A stretch of DNA of 51,947 bases from Oscillospiraceae bacterium (GTDB lineage: Bacteria; Bacillota; Clostridia; Oscillospirales; Acutalibacteraceae). Each line of letters opens with the position of its first letter. The first letter of the stretch is position 1. Where the stretch lies: positions 1-51,947 of the forward strand of contig SVOI01000011.1 of NCBI GenBank assembly GCA_015066465.1, written 5' to 3'. The notes below the pieces were generated by a model. The model was not told where the DNA came from. It saw nothing but the letters and a program-made list of their open reading frames with translations, and ran no database searches. This document shows, one piece after another, positions 16,852-24,902 of this stretch. A program made the translations under genes and the position numbers.

Positions 16852-16879
16852 GTAGGGGAAGAGCTTTGCTCTCCCGCAA
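16852..16879 (+). repeat. Intergenic repeat family C, copy 3
   Basis: GTAGGGGAAGAGC-TTT-GCTCTCCCGCAA, identical to 5368-5395 except for one base. Confidence 0.75.
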
Positions 16880-16935
16880 GAGAGCACCAACTAATAAAAT
16901 GCGTGATAAATGAAAATAAAAATCAAATGTACCAA

Positions 16936-16963
16936 AACGCCTCTCTTCGAAGAGAGGCGTTTG
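16936..16963. repeat. Family B palindrome, copy 3 (28-base perfect palindrome)
   Basis: The 18-base core is extended by AAACG and CGTTT on the two sides, giving a perfect 28-base palindrome. Confidence 0.75.
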
Positions 16964-17033
16964 AATAAAGTAAATTTATTTTCTCATTTGTGTTTCACTA
17001 TTTAACTATCACAATGGACATACTAAACAAAAC

Positions 17034-17066
17034 GACCTATAAGTAAAATCAACTTACTTATAGGTC
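17034..17066. terminator. Hairpin terminator embedding the XRE stop codon
   Basis: GACCTATAAGTAA (17034-17046) pairs with TTACTTATAGGTC (17054-17066). T-rich tracts lie on both sides (strongest on plus). The XRE stop codon (17065-17067) overlaps the right arm. Confidence 0.75.
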
Positions 17067-17268
17067 ATTTCTTTTTGAATTCTTCACCAGTTATTAAATA
17101 ATTTATAGAAACATTAAAATATTTGGACATCTGAACAAGTAGGGCGAGCGATGGTTCACGCTTTCCAGTTTCATAATGCGAAAGAGCTTCGCGTGATATA
17201 TTTAAGTCCATAGCAACTTTTTGTTGGTTTAATTTTTTTAGTTTTCTTGCGTTTTTCAAACCAATCAT
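17065..17268 (-). CDS. Small XRE-family helix-turn-helix regulator
   Basis: A 67-residue Cro/CI-type DNA-binding protein. The helix-turn-helix covers about residues 12-35 (QQKVAMDLNISREALSHYETGKREPS), with the family-typical ALSHYETGKREPS recognition helix and FNVSINYLITG end. It has no extra domain, so it is probably a dimeric autoregulator. It is transcribed divergently from the 80-residue unknown gene at 17370. A 21-base palindrome between them overlaps both candidate -35 elements, which suggests that this protein represses both genes. The regulated function is unknown. Confidence 0.85.
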   Translation of the reverse strand: MIGLKNARKLKKLNQQKVAMDLNISREALSHYETGKREPSLALLVQMSKYFNVSINYLITGEEFKKK

Positions 17269-17287
17269 AATATCACACCTACTTTCA

Positions 17288-17345
17288 AATTTAACACTTG
17301 AATTTATTGTAACAATTTGTTACAATAAAAAAGATACATTATGTA
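17288..17345. promoter_or_regulatory. Divergent promoters with shared palindromic operator
   Basis: The palindrome at 17306-17326 has arms ATTGTAACAA and TTGTTACAAT around one central base. Plus-strand promoter: TTGTTA (17317-17322), 17-base spacer, TATGTA (17340-17345). Minus-strand promoter: TTGTTA (17315-17310), 16-base spacer, TAAATT (17293-17288). A further half-site TGTAACAAA is at 17342-17350. Confidence 0.6.
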
Positions 17346-17369
17346 ACAAAATCTCTAGGGGTGCCCGAT

Positions 17370-17612
17370 ATGAATTTTTATGAAATTTATTATAACGAAA
17401 TAGCAAAAAGATGTGGTACAGATTTATCTGGTGCAAAAATAGTTTTAGAAAAATATATTATTTTATTAAAAGAACGAATTGATAAATCTAACGATGAACA
17501 TATAAAAACTTTATGGTATGAAGAATTTTGTGGCAAAGAACACCCGACACCAGAAGAATTTTTAGAAGCAATATTTCTGTTTGGAGAAAACCCATTTATA
17601 CCGAAAAACTAA
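17370..17612 (+). CDS. Small protein of unknown function, partner of the XRE regulator
   Basis: An 80-residue soluble, acidic protein (NFYEIYYNEIAKRCGTD start) with predicted helices at about 2-14 and 20-40, and a Glu-rich middle (HPTPEEFLEAIF). No signal peptide or membrane helix. I do not recognise the family. ATG at 17370 is chosen because AGGGG ends 8 bases upstream; a GTG at 17361 overlaps that site. The divergent arrangement with a small repressor and a shared operator is typical of small regulated modules, including toxin-antitoxin and phage-remnant pairs, but nothing in the sequence shows toxicity. An inverted copy of the 16684-16698 repeat follows the stop. Confidence 0.6.
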   Translation: MNFYEIYYNEIAKRCGTDLSGAKIVLEKYIILLKERIDKSNDEHIKTLWYEEFCGKEHPTPEEFLEAIFLFGENPFIPKN

Positions 17613-17619
17613 TTACTAG

Positions 17620-17634
17620 CCACTAGCCACACTA
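17620..17634 (-). repeat. Right copy of the inverted repeat flanking the XRE module
   Basis: CCACTAGCCACACTA within TAGCCACTAGCCACACTAGCC, complementary to 16684-16698. A direct repeat GACATACTAAA (17643-17653, also 17017-17027) lies just outside. Confidence 0.6.
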
Positions 17635-17651
17635 GCCAATTAGACATACTA

Positions 17652-17732
17652 AAAGAAAAGCATTTTTTCTCACTCACTCACATAAATTATTATAAAAAAA
17701 GGAGTGAACTTTATGAAAAAATGCTTTTCTTT
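17652..17732 (+). promoter_or_regulatory. 18-bp perfect inverted repeat spanning the carboxypeptidase start
   Basis: AAAGAAAAGCATTTTTTC (17652-17669) is the exact inverse complement of 17715-17732, which begins at the G of the ATG start codon. The 45-base loop holds the Shine-Dalgarno AAGGAG. If both arms are transcribed, the start codon would sit at the base of a long A/U-rich hairpin. Confidence 0.6.
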
Positions 17733-18945
17733 ATTTTTATCAACAATTTTTATGCTTCAATTAATAATAACTGCAAATGCAAAAACTGTCACAAAAGAGA
17801 ATGAAGATGTTGTAGCCACTTTTAATACGACAACCACTTCCAAAAACGAAAAATTAAAACAAAATCTGCCAATAGAAATCAAAGCAAAATCGGCTGTTTT
17901 GATGGATGTAACAACAGGAGAAGTACTCTTAGAATATAACGCCGATGAAAAATTATTCCCTGCATCTGTTACAAAAATAATGACAATGCTTCTCGTAATG
18001 GAAGCAATTCAAGATGGCAAAATCTCACTTACAGATATTGTTGTCTGTTCTGAAAATGCATCTAAAAAAGGTGGTTCACAAATCTGGCTTGAACCAAATG
18101 AAGAAATGACGGTGAACGATTTATTAAAAGCCACTGCAATTGGTAGTGCTAACGATGCGGCAACGCTTTTAGGCGAATATATTTCTGGTAGTGAAGAGGC
18201 ATTTATAAATTTGATGAATGAAAGAGCCAAAGAATTAGGGATGAATAATACTCATTTTGAAAATGCAACTGGGTTAGATGATACAACCGACACTCATTTA
18301 ACTACTGCAAGAGATATTGGTATTATGTCAGTTGAACTTATGAAACACGATTTAATTACTGACTACACAACTGTCTGGATGGATAGTTTAAGAAATGGCG
18401 AAACAGAGCTTGTTAATACAAATAAACTTGTTCGCTTTTATAGTGGTACTACTGGTATAAAAACTGGCACAACAAATAAAGCGGGGTGCTGTGTTTCTGC
18501 CTCTGCTAAACGTGATGATTTGCACTTGGTGGCAGTTGTAATGGGTAGTGCTAACAGTAACGAGCGTTTTGAAACTGCAAAAGCAATGCTTAACTGGGGT
18601 TTTTCAAATTACGAGCTTGTAGATTTAAAAATTGATGAAAATGCATTTAATCCAGTAGAGATTCTGGGTGGCGAAAGTGATAGTGTTAAGCCCTATGTAA
18701 AAGAAAATACCAAGCTGTTAATAAAAAAAGGTGAAGCCGAAAAATTAGAACAAGTAGTTACACTTTCAGAAAACGTAGAAGCGCCCGTTACAGATAATCA
18801 AAAATTGGGTAGCGTTAAGTTTATTCTGAATGGTAAAACACTTTCTGAAATACCACTTTTAGCAAGTGAAGAAGTAAAAAAACTCACTTTTTACACTTCT
18901 TTTAAAAGAATAATGAACTTTTTAGCATGTGGCGAGAAAATTTAA
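17713..18945 (+). CDS. D-alanyl-D-alanine carboxypeptidase (S11 family, DacF-like)
   Basis: A 410-residue secreted, low-molecular-weight PBP that removes the terminal D-Ala from peptidoglycan stem peptides. It has a signal peptide (KKCFSLFLSTIFMLQLIITANA) and the three active-site motifs SVTK (85-88), SAN (145-147) and KTG (250-252). A C-terminal beta-sandwich-like region follows (270-375), then an amphipathic end (EEVKKLTFYTSFKRIMNFL) of the type that anchors these enzymes to the membrane. ATG at 17713 is used because AAGGAG ends 8 bases before it; the GTG at 17704 overlaps that site. The start is embedded in an 18-bp inverted repeat. DacF-type enzymes often act in sporulation, but the subgroup is not certain. 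Confidence 0.9.
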   Translation: MKKCFSLFLSTIFMLQLIITANAKTVTKENEDVVATFNTTTTSKNEKLKQNLPIEIKAKSAVLMDVTTGEVLLEYNADEKLFPASVTKIMTMLLVMEAIQDGKISLTDIVVCSENASKKGGSQIWLEPNEEMTVNDLLKATAIGSANDAATLLGEYISGSEEAFINLMNERAKELGMNNTHFENATGLDDTTDTHLTTARDIGIMSVELMKHDLITDYTTVWMDSLRNGETELVNTNKLVRFYSGTTGIKTGTTNKAGCCVSASAKRDDLHLVAVVMGSANSNERFETAKAMLNWGFSNYELVDLKIDENAFNPVEILGGESDSVKPYVKENTKLLIKKGEAEKLEQVVTLSENVEAPVTDNQKLGSVKFILNGKTLSEIPLLASEEVKKLTFYTSFKRIMNFLACGEKI

Positions 18946-18957
18946 GCGGTAAAACCC

Positions 18958-18986
18958 TTGATTTTCAAAGAGTTTTGTTATACAAT
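18958..18986 (+). promoter_or_regulatory. Promoter of thrC
   Basis: TTGATT (18958-18963), 17-base spacer, TACAAT (18981-18986). It lies downstream of an in-frame alternative start at 18927, so the gene is read from 19020. Confidence 0.7.
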
Positions 18987-19019
18987 ACACAAGATTATAG
19001 AAATTTAGGAAGTGTTAAA

Positions 19020-20516
19020 ATGTTTTACACATCAACAAGAGATAATTCTGTAAAGGTAACTGCATCTAAAGCAATTACAGATGGTATTTCAAAGGATGGC
19101 GGTTTATATATCCCAACAGAAATCCCTGCAGTTTCATTAGATGAACTTAAAAATCTCTGCTCAGTAGATTACAAAGAAAGAGCAAAAAAGATTTTAGGTC
19201 TTTACTTAACAGATTTTACAAAAGAAGAGCTTGATTCTTGTGTTGAGGGTGCATATAGTGATGGCAAATTCTCTTCAAAAGATACAGCACCAACAGTTAA
19301 ATTGCACGATAATGTAAGTATTCTCGAATTATTCAAAGGTCCTACTTGTGCATTCAAAGATATGGCTTTACAAATTTTACCTTATCTTTTAACTGTTTCT
19401 GCAAAGAAAAATTTAGAGAATAAAGAAATTGTAATTCTTGTTGCTACATCAGGCGATACTGGTAAAGCGGCACTCGAAGGCTTTAAAGACGTTGACGGTA
19501 CTAAAATACTTGTTTTCTATCCAAACGATGGCGTTAGCCCAATGCAAAAGTTACAGATGACAACTCAAGAGGGTGGAAACGTTGGCGTTTGTGCTATTCA
19601 CGGTAACTTCGATGATGCACAAACAGGCGTTAAGTCAATCTTTACCAATAAAGAGATTTTAAAGAAATTCGAAGAAAACAACCTTGTTTTCTCGTCTGCT
19701 AACTCTATTAACTGGGGTCGTTTGGCACCACAGATTGTTTACTATTTCTCTACATATTGCGATATGGTAAATCAGGGTTCTGTTAATTTCGGTGATAAAA
19801 TCAATATTGTAGTTCCAACAGGTAACTTCGGTAATATTTTAGCGGCTTACTTTGCAAAAGAAATGGGCCTTCCTGTAAATAAACTCATTTGTGCTTCAAA
19901 TAAAAATAAGGTTCTTACAGACTTTATTACTACTGGTACTTATGACAGAAACCGTGAATTCTTCACAACCTCTTCACCATCAATGGATATTCTCATTTCA
20001 AGTAACTTAGAGCGTCTTTTATATCTTCTCTGTGGCAGAAATTCTGACACTATAAATGAATGGTTCTCTGCTCTTAATAAAGATGGTAAATACACAGTTT
20101 CAGAAGACGTAAAGGCGAAAGTACAAGAGCTTTTCGCTGCTGGTACTTGTGACGATTGTGGCACAAAGAAAGCTATTAAAGAAACTTATGAAAAATATAA
20201 CTATCTTTCAGATACACACACTGCAGTTGCTATAAGCGTTTGTGATGATTACATAAAAACAACTGGCGATAAAACACCAGTAGTTATCGCTTCAACTGCT
20301 TCACCATTCAAATTCTCAAAAGCAGTTCTTTCTGCTGTTGATGAAAGCGGTAAAGAGTACGCTGACGAATTCAGCACAGTAAGCGCTTTAGAAACTCTTA
20401 CTGAGAATAAAGCTCCATCACAGTTAGCAGAGCTTAAAGAAAAACAGGTTCGTTTCAACTTGACTGCCGACAAAAATGATATGGCGAAAGTTGTATTCGA
20501 TATGTTAGGTATTTAA
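19020..20516 (+). CDS. thrC: Threonine synthase
   Basis: A 498-residue PLP enzyme that converts O-phosphohomoserine to threonine. The length and the N-terminus FYTSTRDNSVKVTASKAITDGISKDGGLYIP identify the long (class II) threonine synthases. The PLP lysine is Lys113 in GPTCAFKDMALQ. The phosphate-binding region is LVATSGDTGKAALEGF, and NSINWGRLAPQIVYYF is a further hallmark. The ATG at 19020 follows AGGAAGTG and its own promoter. No homoserine dehydrogenase or kinase gene is adjacent. A metallophosphoesterase gene starts 2 bases after the stop. Confidence 0.95.
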   Translation: MFYTSTRDNSVKVTASKAITDGISKDGGLYIPTEIPAVSLDELKNLCSVDYKERAKKILGLYLTDFTKEELDSCVEGAYSDGKFSSKDTAPTVKLHDNVSILELFKGPTCAFKDMALQILPYLLTVSAKKNLENKEIVILVATSGDTGKAALEGFKDVDGTKILVFYPNDGVSPMQKLQMTTQEGGNVGVCAIHGNFDDAQTGVKSIFTNKEILKKFEENNLVFSSANSINWGRLAPQIVYYFSTYCDMVNQGSVNFGDKINIVVPTGNFGNILAAYFAKEMGLPVNKLICASNKNKVLTDFITTGTYDRNREFFTTSSPSMDILISSNLERLLYLLCGRNSDTINEWFSALNKDGKYTVSEDVKAKVQELFAAGTCDDCGTKKAIKETYEKYNYLSDTHTAVAISVCDDYIKTTGDKTPVVIASTASPFKFSKAVLSAVDESGKEYADEFSTVSALETLTENKAPSQLAELKEKQVRFNLTADKNDMAKVVFDMLGI

Positions 20517-20518
20517 TT

Positions 20519-21211
20519 ATGTCACTTTTTGCAATAGGTGACCCACATTTATCATTTTCAACAGATAAGCCAATGGATATTTTCAAAGGCTGGGACGATT
20601 ACGTTTCAAAACTCGAGAAGAACTGGAACAGCATTGTAACCAGTGACGATACAGTTATAATTCCTGGCGACATTTCCTGGGCAATGTCTTTAGAAAGTGC
20701 AAAAAAAGATTTTGAGTTTATAAATAACCTTAACGGCAACAAAATCATTTTAAAAGGCAACCACGACTATTGGTGGAATACAATGAATAAAATGAATAAA
20801 TTTTTAGAAGAGAATGAATTTGACTCTATAAAAATCCTTCATAACAATTCATTTAAAATCGGTGATTTTTCAGTTGCTGGTACTCGTGGCTGGTTTTATG
20901 ATGATTCCTGTGAAGCCGATAAAAAGGTTCTGCTTCGTGAAGCGGGTAGGCTCCGTTCTTCAATTAATGAAGCAAAAAAACTCGGCGGTGAGGTCATTGT
21001 CTTTTTGCATTACCCACCAATTTCTGCTACACAAAAGTGTGAAGAGATATTAAATGTGATTTTAGAAAACGACGTAAAGCGTTGTTATTTTGGTCATTTA
21101 CACGGCTTTGTTGCTCCTGAAAACGCTTCAATAGAATACGAAGGTGTAAAATTCACTCTTGTTTCGGCAGATAAATTGAACTTTTGCCCCAAAATTATTG
21201 AAAATTTTTAA
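20519..21211 (+). CDS. Calcineurin-like metallophosphoesterase
   Basis: A 230-residue protein with the full metallophosphatase motif set: GDPHLS (7-12), GDISWA, GNHDYWW, FLHYPP and GHLHG. The two-metal site would hydrolyse a phosphoester. The subgroup resembles clostridial and bacillar cytosolic phosphoesterases of unknown substrate. The ATG lies 2 bases after the thrC stop, so translation is probably coupled. Confidence 0.88.
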   Translation: MSLFAIGDPHLSFSTDKPMDIFKGWDDYVSKLEKNWNSIVTSDDTVIIPGDISWAMSLESAKKDFEFINNLNGNKIILKGNHDYWWNTMNKMNKFLEENEFDSIKILHNNSFKIGDFSVAGTRGWFYDDSCEADKKVLLREAGRLRSSINEAKKLGGEVIVFLHYPPISATQKCEEILNVILENDVKRCYFGHLHGFVAPENASIEYEGVKFTLVSADKLNFCPKIIENF

Positions 21212-21280
21212 AAGAGTTTATAAAAAAGGTAAAAATTTCAAAATCTTTACTTAAAATATAAAGAAAATGTAAAAAAATAG

Positions 21281-21309
21281 TAGAAATTATTTATAACTTG
21301 TGCTATAAT
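21281..21309 (+). promoter_or_regulatory. Extended -10 promoter of tig
   Basis: TGCTATAAT (21301-21309) is an extended -10 element; the -35 TAGAAA (21281-21286, 17-base spacer) is weak, as expected for that class. Confidence 0.6.
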
Positions 21310-21352
21310 CTACAAGTTAATTATTGTTTCACAATTGAAAGGATGTTAAGAA

Positions 21353-22810
21353 ATGAGTTTAAAGTCTTGCGAAAAGGCAGAAACAAACGTTTACGCTCTT
21401 GAAATTTCACTTGAGGGCGAAGAATTCAAAAAAGCAGTTTCTAACGCTTACAACAAAAACAAGGGTAGATATAATGTACCTGGCTTCCGTAAAGGTAAAG
21501 CTCCAAAACACATTATTGAAACTTACTATGGTAAAGAAGTTTTCTGGTACGATGCAATTGATGCAGAATACCCAGAGCTTTTTGATGCGGCTGCAAAAGA
21601 AGCAGATATCGTTCCTGTTGCTGCTCCTTTTGATGATGAAATCGTTTCTCTTGATGAAAACGGCTTCACAGTAAAGCTTAAGGTAGTTGTTAAGCCTTCA
21701 GCAGAAGTTAAAAAATATAAAGGTCTTACAGCTGAAAAAGAAAAAGTTTCAGTTAAGAAATCAGAAGTTAAAGATGCTGTTAACGCTGCACTCGAAAGAG
21801 ATGCTAAAATGGTTACAGTTGAAGACAGAGCAGCTAAAAAAGGCGACACAGCTGTTATCGACTTCGAAGGCTTTATGGATGGTAAAGCATTTGAAGGTGG
21901 TAAAGGTGAAAACCACAACCTTGAACTCGGTTCAGGTCAGTTTATTGATGGTTTTGAAGACCAGATTGTTGGCAAGAAAACAGGCGACGAATTTGACGTT
22001 AACGTTACATTCCCAGAAGCTTACGGTGCTGAAGAACTTGCTGGCAAACCTGCAGTATTCAAAGTTAAACTTAATAAGATTATGAAAAAAGAACTTCCTA
22101 AATACGACGATGAATTCGTTAAAGACGTTAGTGAGTTCGACACAATTGCAGACTACGAAAAGAATCTTGAAGAAGAAATCAAAACAAGAAAAGAAGCAGA
22201 AGCTGACCGTGTATTCGAAAGCGGTATTATGGAAAAGCTTATTGAAAACACAGTAGTTGAAATTCCTGAAGCTATGATTGAAAGAGAAATCGACAATCAG
22301 ATTAACGAATACAACTACCGTCTTCAGATGCAAGGTATGAGCCTCGATATGTATATGCAATATACTGGTATGGATATGGCTACATTACGTCAGAGCTACA
22401 AAGAAGGCGCAGAAAAACAAGTTAAGCTTCGTCTTGCTCTTGAAAAGATTATCGAGCTCGAAAAAATCGAGATTTCTGACGAAGATGTTGAAACAGAACT
22501 TAAGACTTATGCAGATTCTTATGGTATGAAACTTGAAGAAGTTAAGAAATATGTACCAGTTGAAGATGTTAAAGCAGACCTTGGTTGCAGAAAAGCTATG
22601 GATATTGTTAAAGACAATGCTAAAGCAGGCGCAGCAAAGAAAGCAGCTGCAAAAGAAGAAACAGCAGAAGAAAAACCAGCAAAGAAAACTGCTACAAAGA
22701 AAGCAACTGCTGAAAAGAAACCAGCTGCTAAGAAAGAAACAGCAGAAAAGAAACCAGCTGCAAAGAAAACAACTTCAAAGAAAAAGACAGAAGAAGCTAA
22801 GGCTGAATAA
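21353..22810 (+). CDS. tig: Trigger factor (ribosome-associated chaperone and prolyl isomerase) with Lys/Ala-rich tail
   Basis: A 485-residue protein that binds at the ribosomal exit tunnel and folds nascent chains. The ribosome-binding signature is VPGFRKGKAPKHIIE (about 41-55, GFRxGxxP). The FKBP-type isomerase domain is at about 150-245 (KKGDTAVIDFEGFMDGKAFEGG), followed by the helical chaperone arms (250-425). From about residue 430 an extra 55-residue tail of Ala-Lys-Lys/Lys-Pro-Ala-Ala-Lys-Lys units is added; the core without it has the usual length. The tail is encoded by an imperfect 33-base tandem repeat. It is the first gene of the tig-clpP-clpX-lon-engB cluster. Confidence 0.95.
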   Translation: MSLKSCEKAETNVYALEISLEGEEFKKAVSNAYNKNKGRYNVPGFRKGKAPKHIIETYYGKEVFWYDAIDAEYPELFDAAAKEADIVPVAAPFDDEIVSLDENGFTVKLKVVVKPSAEVKKYKGLTAEKEKVSVKKSEVKDAVNAALERDAKMVTVEDRAAKKGDTAVIDFEGFMDGKAFEGGKGENHNLELGSGQFIDGFEDQIVGKKTGDEFDVNVTFPEAYGAEELAGKPAVFKVKLNKIMKKELPKYDDEFVKDVSEFDTIADYEKNLEEEIKTRKEAEADRVFESGIMEKLIENTVVEIPEAMIEREIDNQINEYNYRLQMQGMSLDMYMQYTGMDMATLRQSYKEGAEKQVKLRLALEKIIELEKIEISDEDVETELKTYADSYGMKLEEVKKYVPVEDVKADLGCRKAMDIVKDNAKAGAAKKAAAKEETAEEKPAKKTATKKATAEKKPAAKKETAEKKPAAKKTTSKKKTEEAKAE

Positions 22811-22827
22811 TTTATTTCAACCAATTT

Positions 22828-22860
22828 CCGTCGCAGTTCTGCAAAGTGCTGCGACGGTTG
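22828..22860 (+). terminator. GC-rich hairpin after tig
   Basis: CCGTCGCAG (22828-22836) pairs with CTGCGACGG (22849-22857). The following TTGAGTTTT is a poor T-tract, so it may attenuate rather than stop transcription into clpP. Confidence 0.55.
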
Positions 22861-22950
22861 AGTTTTATAATGAATGGTAATAATTTGAATAAAATTCTTG
22901 CCGTGAACCAATAATTTAAAAAGTAAATTAATATGTTAGGAGAATTTATT

Positions 22951-23532
22951 ATGGCACTTATTCCTTACGTTGTAGAGCAAACTAATCGTGGCGAGCGTTC
23001 TTACGATATTTATTCAAGACTTTTAAACGACAGAATTATAGTTCTTTCAGATGAAGTAAACGATGCAACAGCTTCTGTAATTGTTGCTCAGCTCCTTTAT
23101 CTTGAAGGTCAGGACCCTGAAAAAGATATCAGCTTTTATATAAATAGCCCAGGAGGTTCTGTTTCAGCAGGTCTTGCAATTTATGATACTATGCAATATA
23201 TCAAATGCGACGTTTCAACTATCTGTATGGGTATGGCGGCATCTATGGGTGCATTCTTACTTTCATCAGGTGCAAAGGGTAAACGTTATATTCTCCCTAA
23301 TGCAGAAGTTATGATTCACCAGCCATCAGGTGGTGCACAAGGTCAGGCAACAGAAATTCTTATTGCCGCAGACCACATTCAGAGAACAAAACAACGTTTA
23401 AACAGAATTCTCTCTGAAAATACAGGTAAGCCAATTGAACAAGTTGCTATTGATACAGAACGCGACAACTGGCTCACAGCAGAAGATGCTTTAGAATACG
23501 GCATCGTAGATAAAATTCTCGACAAGAGATAA
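22951..23532 (+). CDS. clpP: ATP-dependent Clp protease proteolytic subunit
   Basis: A 193-residue serine peptidase that forms the tetradecameric ClpP barrel. The catalytic triad is visible as Ser98 (GMAASMGAF), His123 ([11 protein letters not shown]) and Asp172 (TERDNW), the canonical numbering. ATG at 22951 follows TAGGAGA and gives the standard N-terminus [24 protein letters not shown]; an upstream ATG at 22933 would add six residues. It lies directly upstream of clpX, its unfoldase partner. Confidence 0.97.
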   Translation: MALIPYVVEQTNRGERSYDIYSRLLNDRIIVLSDEVNDATASVIVAQLLYLEGQDPEKDISFYINSPGGSVSAGLAIYDTMQYIKCDVSTICMGMAASMGAFLLSSGAKGKRYILPNAEVMIHQPSGGAQGQATEILIAADHIQRTKQRLNRILSENTGKPIEQVAIDTERDNWLTAEDALEYGIVDKILDKR

Positions 23533-23586
23533 TTTTATTTAATTTGATTTTTTTATTATTTAGCAAATTATTCGGAGGTGCTGATT

Positions 23587-24879
23587 TTGGCACGAGATGA
23601 TAATAAAAATAACTCATCGCAGAACGTCCGTTGCTCCTTCTGTGGTAAACCACAGGGTGCAGTTCAGCGTCTTATAGCGGGCCCTGGTGTATATATCTGT
23701 GACGAATGTGTTGAACTTTGCTTACAGATTATCGAGGGTATTAACCCAGAAGATGTTGAAAAGGCGATAGAAGAAGCAACAAAAGGCAAAAAGAAAGAAG
23801 CAGTTCTTCCAAAACCAATGGAAATCAAAGAAAAACTTGATGAATATGTTATTGGTCAGGAAGAAGCAAAAAAAGTTTTATCTGTTGCAGTTTATAATCA
23901 CTATAAAAGAGTTTATAAAAATGAAGAAACAGATGTTGAAATCGGTAAAAGTAACGTGCTTTTATTAGGCCCTACTGGTGTTGGTAAAACTTTACTCGCT
24001 TCAACTCTTGCAAAAATTCTCGACGTACCATTTGCTATTGCAGATGCTACTACTTTAACAGAAGCGGGTTACGTTGGTGAAGACGTTGAAAATATTCTTT
24101 TAAGACTTATTCAGGCGGCAGATTTTGACGTAGAAAAAGCCGAAAAGGGTATTATTTATATCGATGAAATTGATAAAATCACAAGAAAGAGCGAAAACAC
24201 CTCAATAACACGTGACGTTAGCGGTGAAGGTGTTCAACAAGCACTTTTAAAGATTATTGAAGGCACAGTTGCAAACGTTCCACCACAAGGTGGCAGAAAG
24301 CATCCACAACAAGAGTTTATTCAGATTGACACTTCAAAAATTCTCTTTATCTGTGGTGGCGCTTTTGCCGGTATTGAAAAATTAGTTGAAGAACGTCTTG
24401 GCAAAAACGTGCTCGGTTTCGGTAGCGAAATCCGTACGAAAACCGATTTAAAACAAATGGATATTATGTCAAAGGTCGTAACACAAGACCTTGTAAAATT
24501 CGGTCTTATTCCTGAATTAGTCGGCAGAATTCCAGTTATTACTTCATTAAAAGATTTAGATGTTGATGCTTTAGTAAGTATTATTACAGAACCTAAAAAT
24601 GCACTTTTAAAGCAATATCAGAGTCTTTTCAAAATGGATAACGTAACTCTTGACTTCTCAGAAGAAGCAGTAAGACGAGTTGCAGAATTAACCATTGAAA
24701 AAGAAACTGGTGCTCGTGGACTTCGTGCATTAATGGAAAAAATATTAGTTCCTGTAATGTATTCTGTACCGTCAGACCCGACAGTAGACGTTGTTAAAAT
24801 AACTGCTGACGTGGTAGATGGTAAATCAGAGCCAGTTATAGCAAGAAAGACTGTAACCGATGAAAATCAGGCATCATAA
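23587..24879 (+). CDS. clpX: ATP-dependent Clp protease ATP-binding subunit ClpX
   Basis: A 430-residue AAA+ unfoldase that feeds substrates to ClpP. The N-terminal zinc-binding domain has CSFCGK...CDECVELC (about 16-45). Walker A is GPTGVGKT, Walker B is [10 protein letters not shown], and the pore loop GYVGEDVEN is present. The IGF-type ClpP-binding loop reads as VLGFGSEI, as in many clostridial ClpX. The start is TTG at 23587, 8 bases after a strong GGAGG; a GTG at 23578 overlaps that site. Confidence 0.96.
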   Translation: MARDDNKNNSSQNVRCSFCGKPQGAVQRLIAGPGVYICDECVELCLQIIEGINPEDVEKAIEEATKGKKKEAVLPKPMEIKEKLDEYVIGQEEAKKVLSVAVYNHYKRVYKNEETDVEIGKSNVLLLGPTGVGKTLLASTLAKILDVPFAIADATTLTEAGYVGEDVENILLRLIQAADFDVEKAEKGIIYIDEIDKITRKSENTSITRDVSGEGVQQALLKIIEGTVANVPPQGGRKHPQQEFIQIDTSKILFICGGAFAGIEKLVEERLGKNVLGFGSEIRTKTDLKQMDIMSKVVTQDLVKFGLIPELVGRIPVITSLKDLDVDALVSIITEPKNALLKQYQSLFKMDNVTLDFSEEAVRRVAELTIEKETGARGLRALMEKILVPVMYSVPSDPTVDVVKITADVVDGKSEPVIARKTVTDENQAS

Positions 24880-24902
24880 ATTTTAAACCCAAAGGAAAAA
24901 CT

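Larger units (their letters stand above)
16680..17064. other. Repeat-filled 385-base intergenic region
   Basis: No credible gene is present; a 39-codon frame at 16708 runs through repeat sequence and is rejected. Contents: a TAGTGTGGCTAGTGG word (16684-16698), two CCTCTCTTCGAAGAGAGG palindromes (16739-16756 and 16940-16957), a family C hairpin repeat (16852-16879), GACATACTAAA (17017-17027) and the arm of the terminator at 17034-17066. Confidence 0.7.

Noticed and set aside
17065-17612. Calling the XRE pair a toxin-antitoxin system.
   Set aside because: The gene order and operator fit, but the 80-residue protein matches no toxin I know, and XRE regulators occur in many other contexts.
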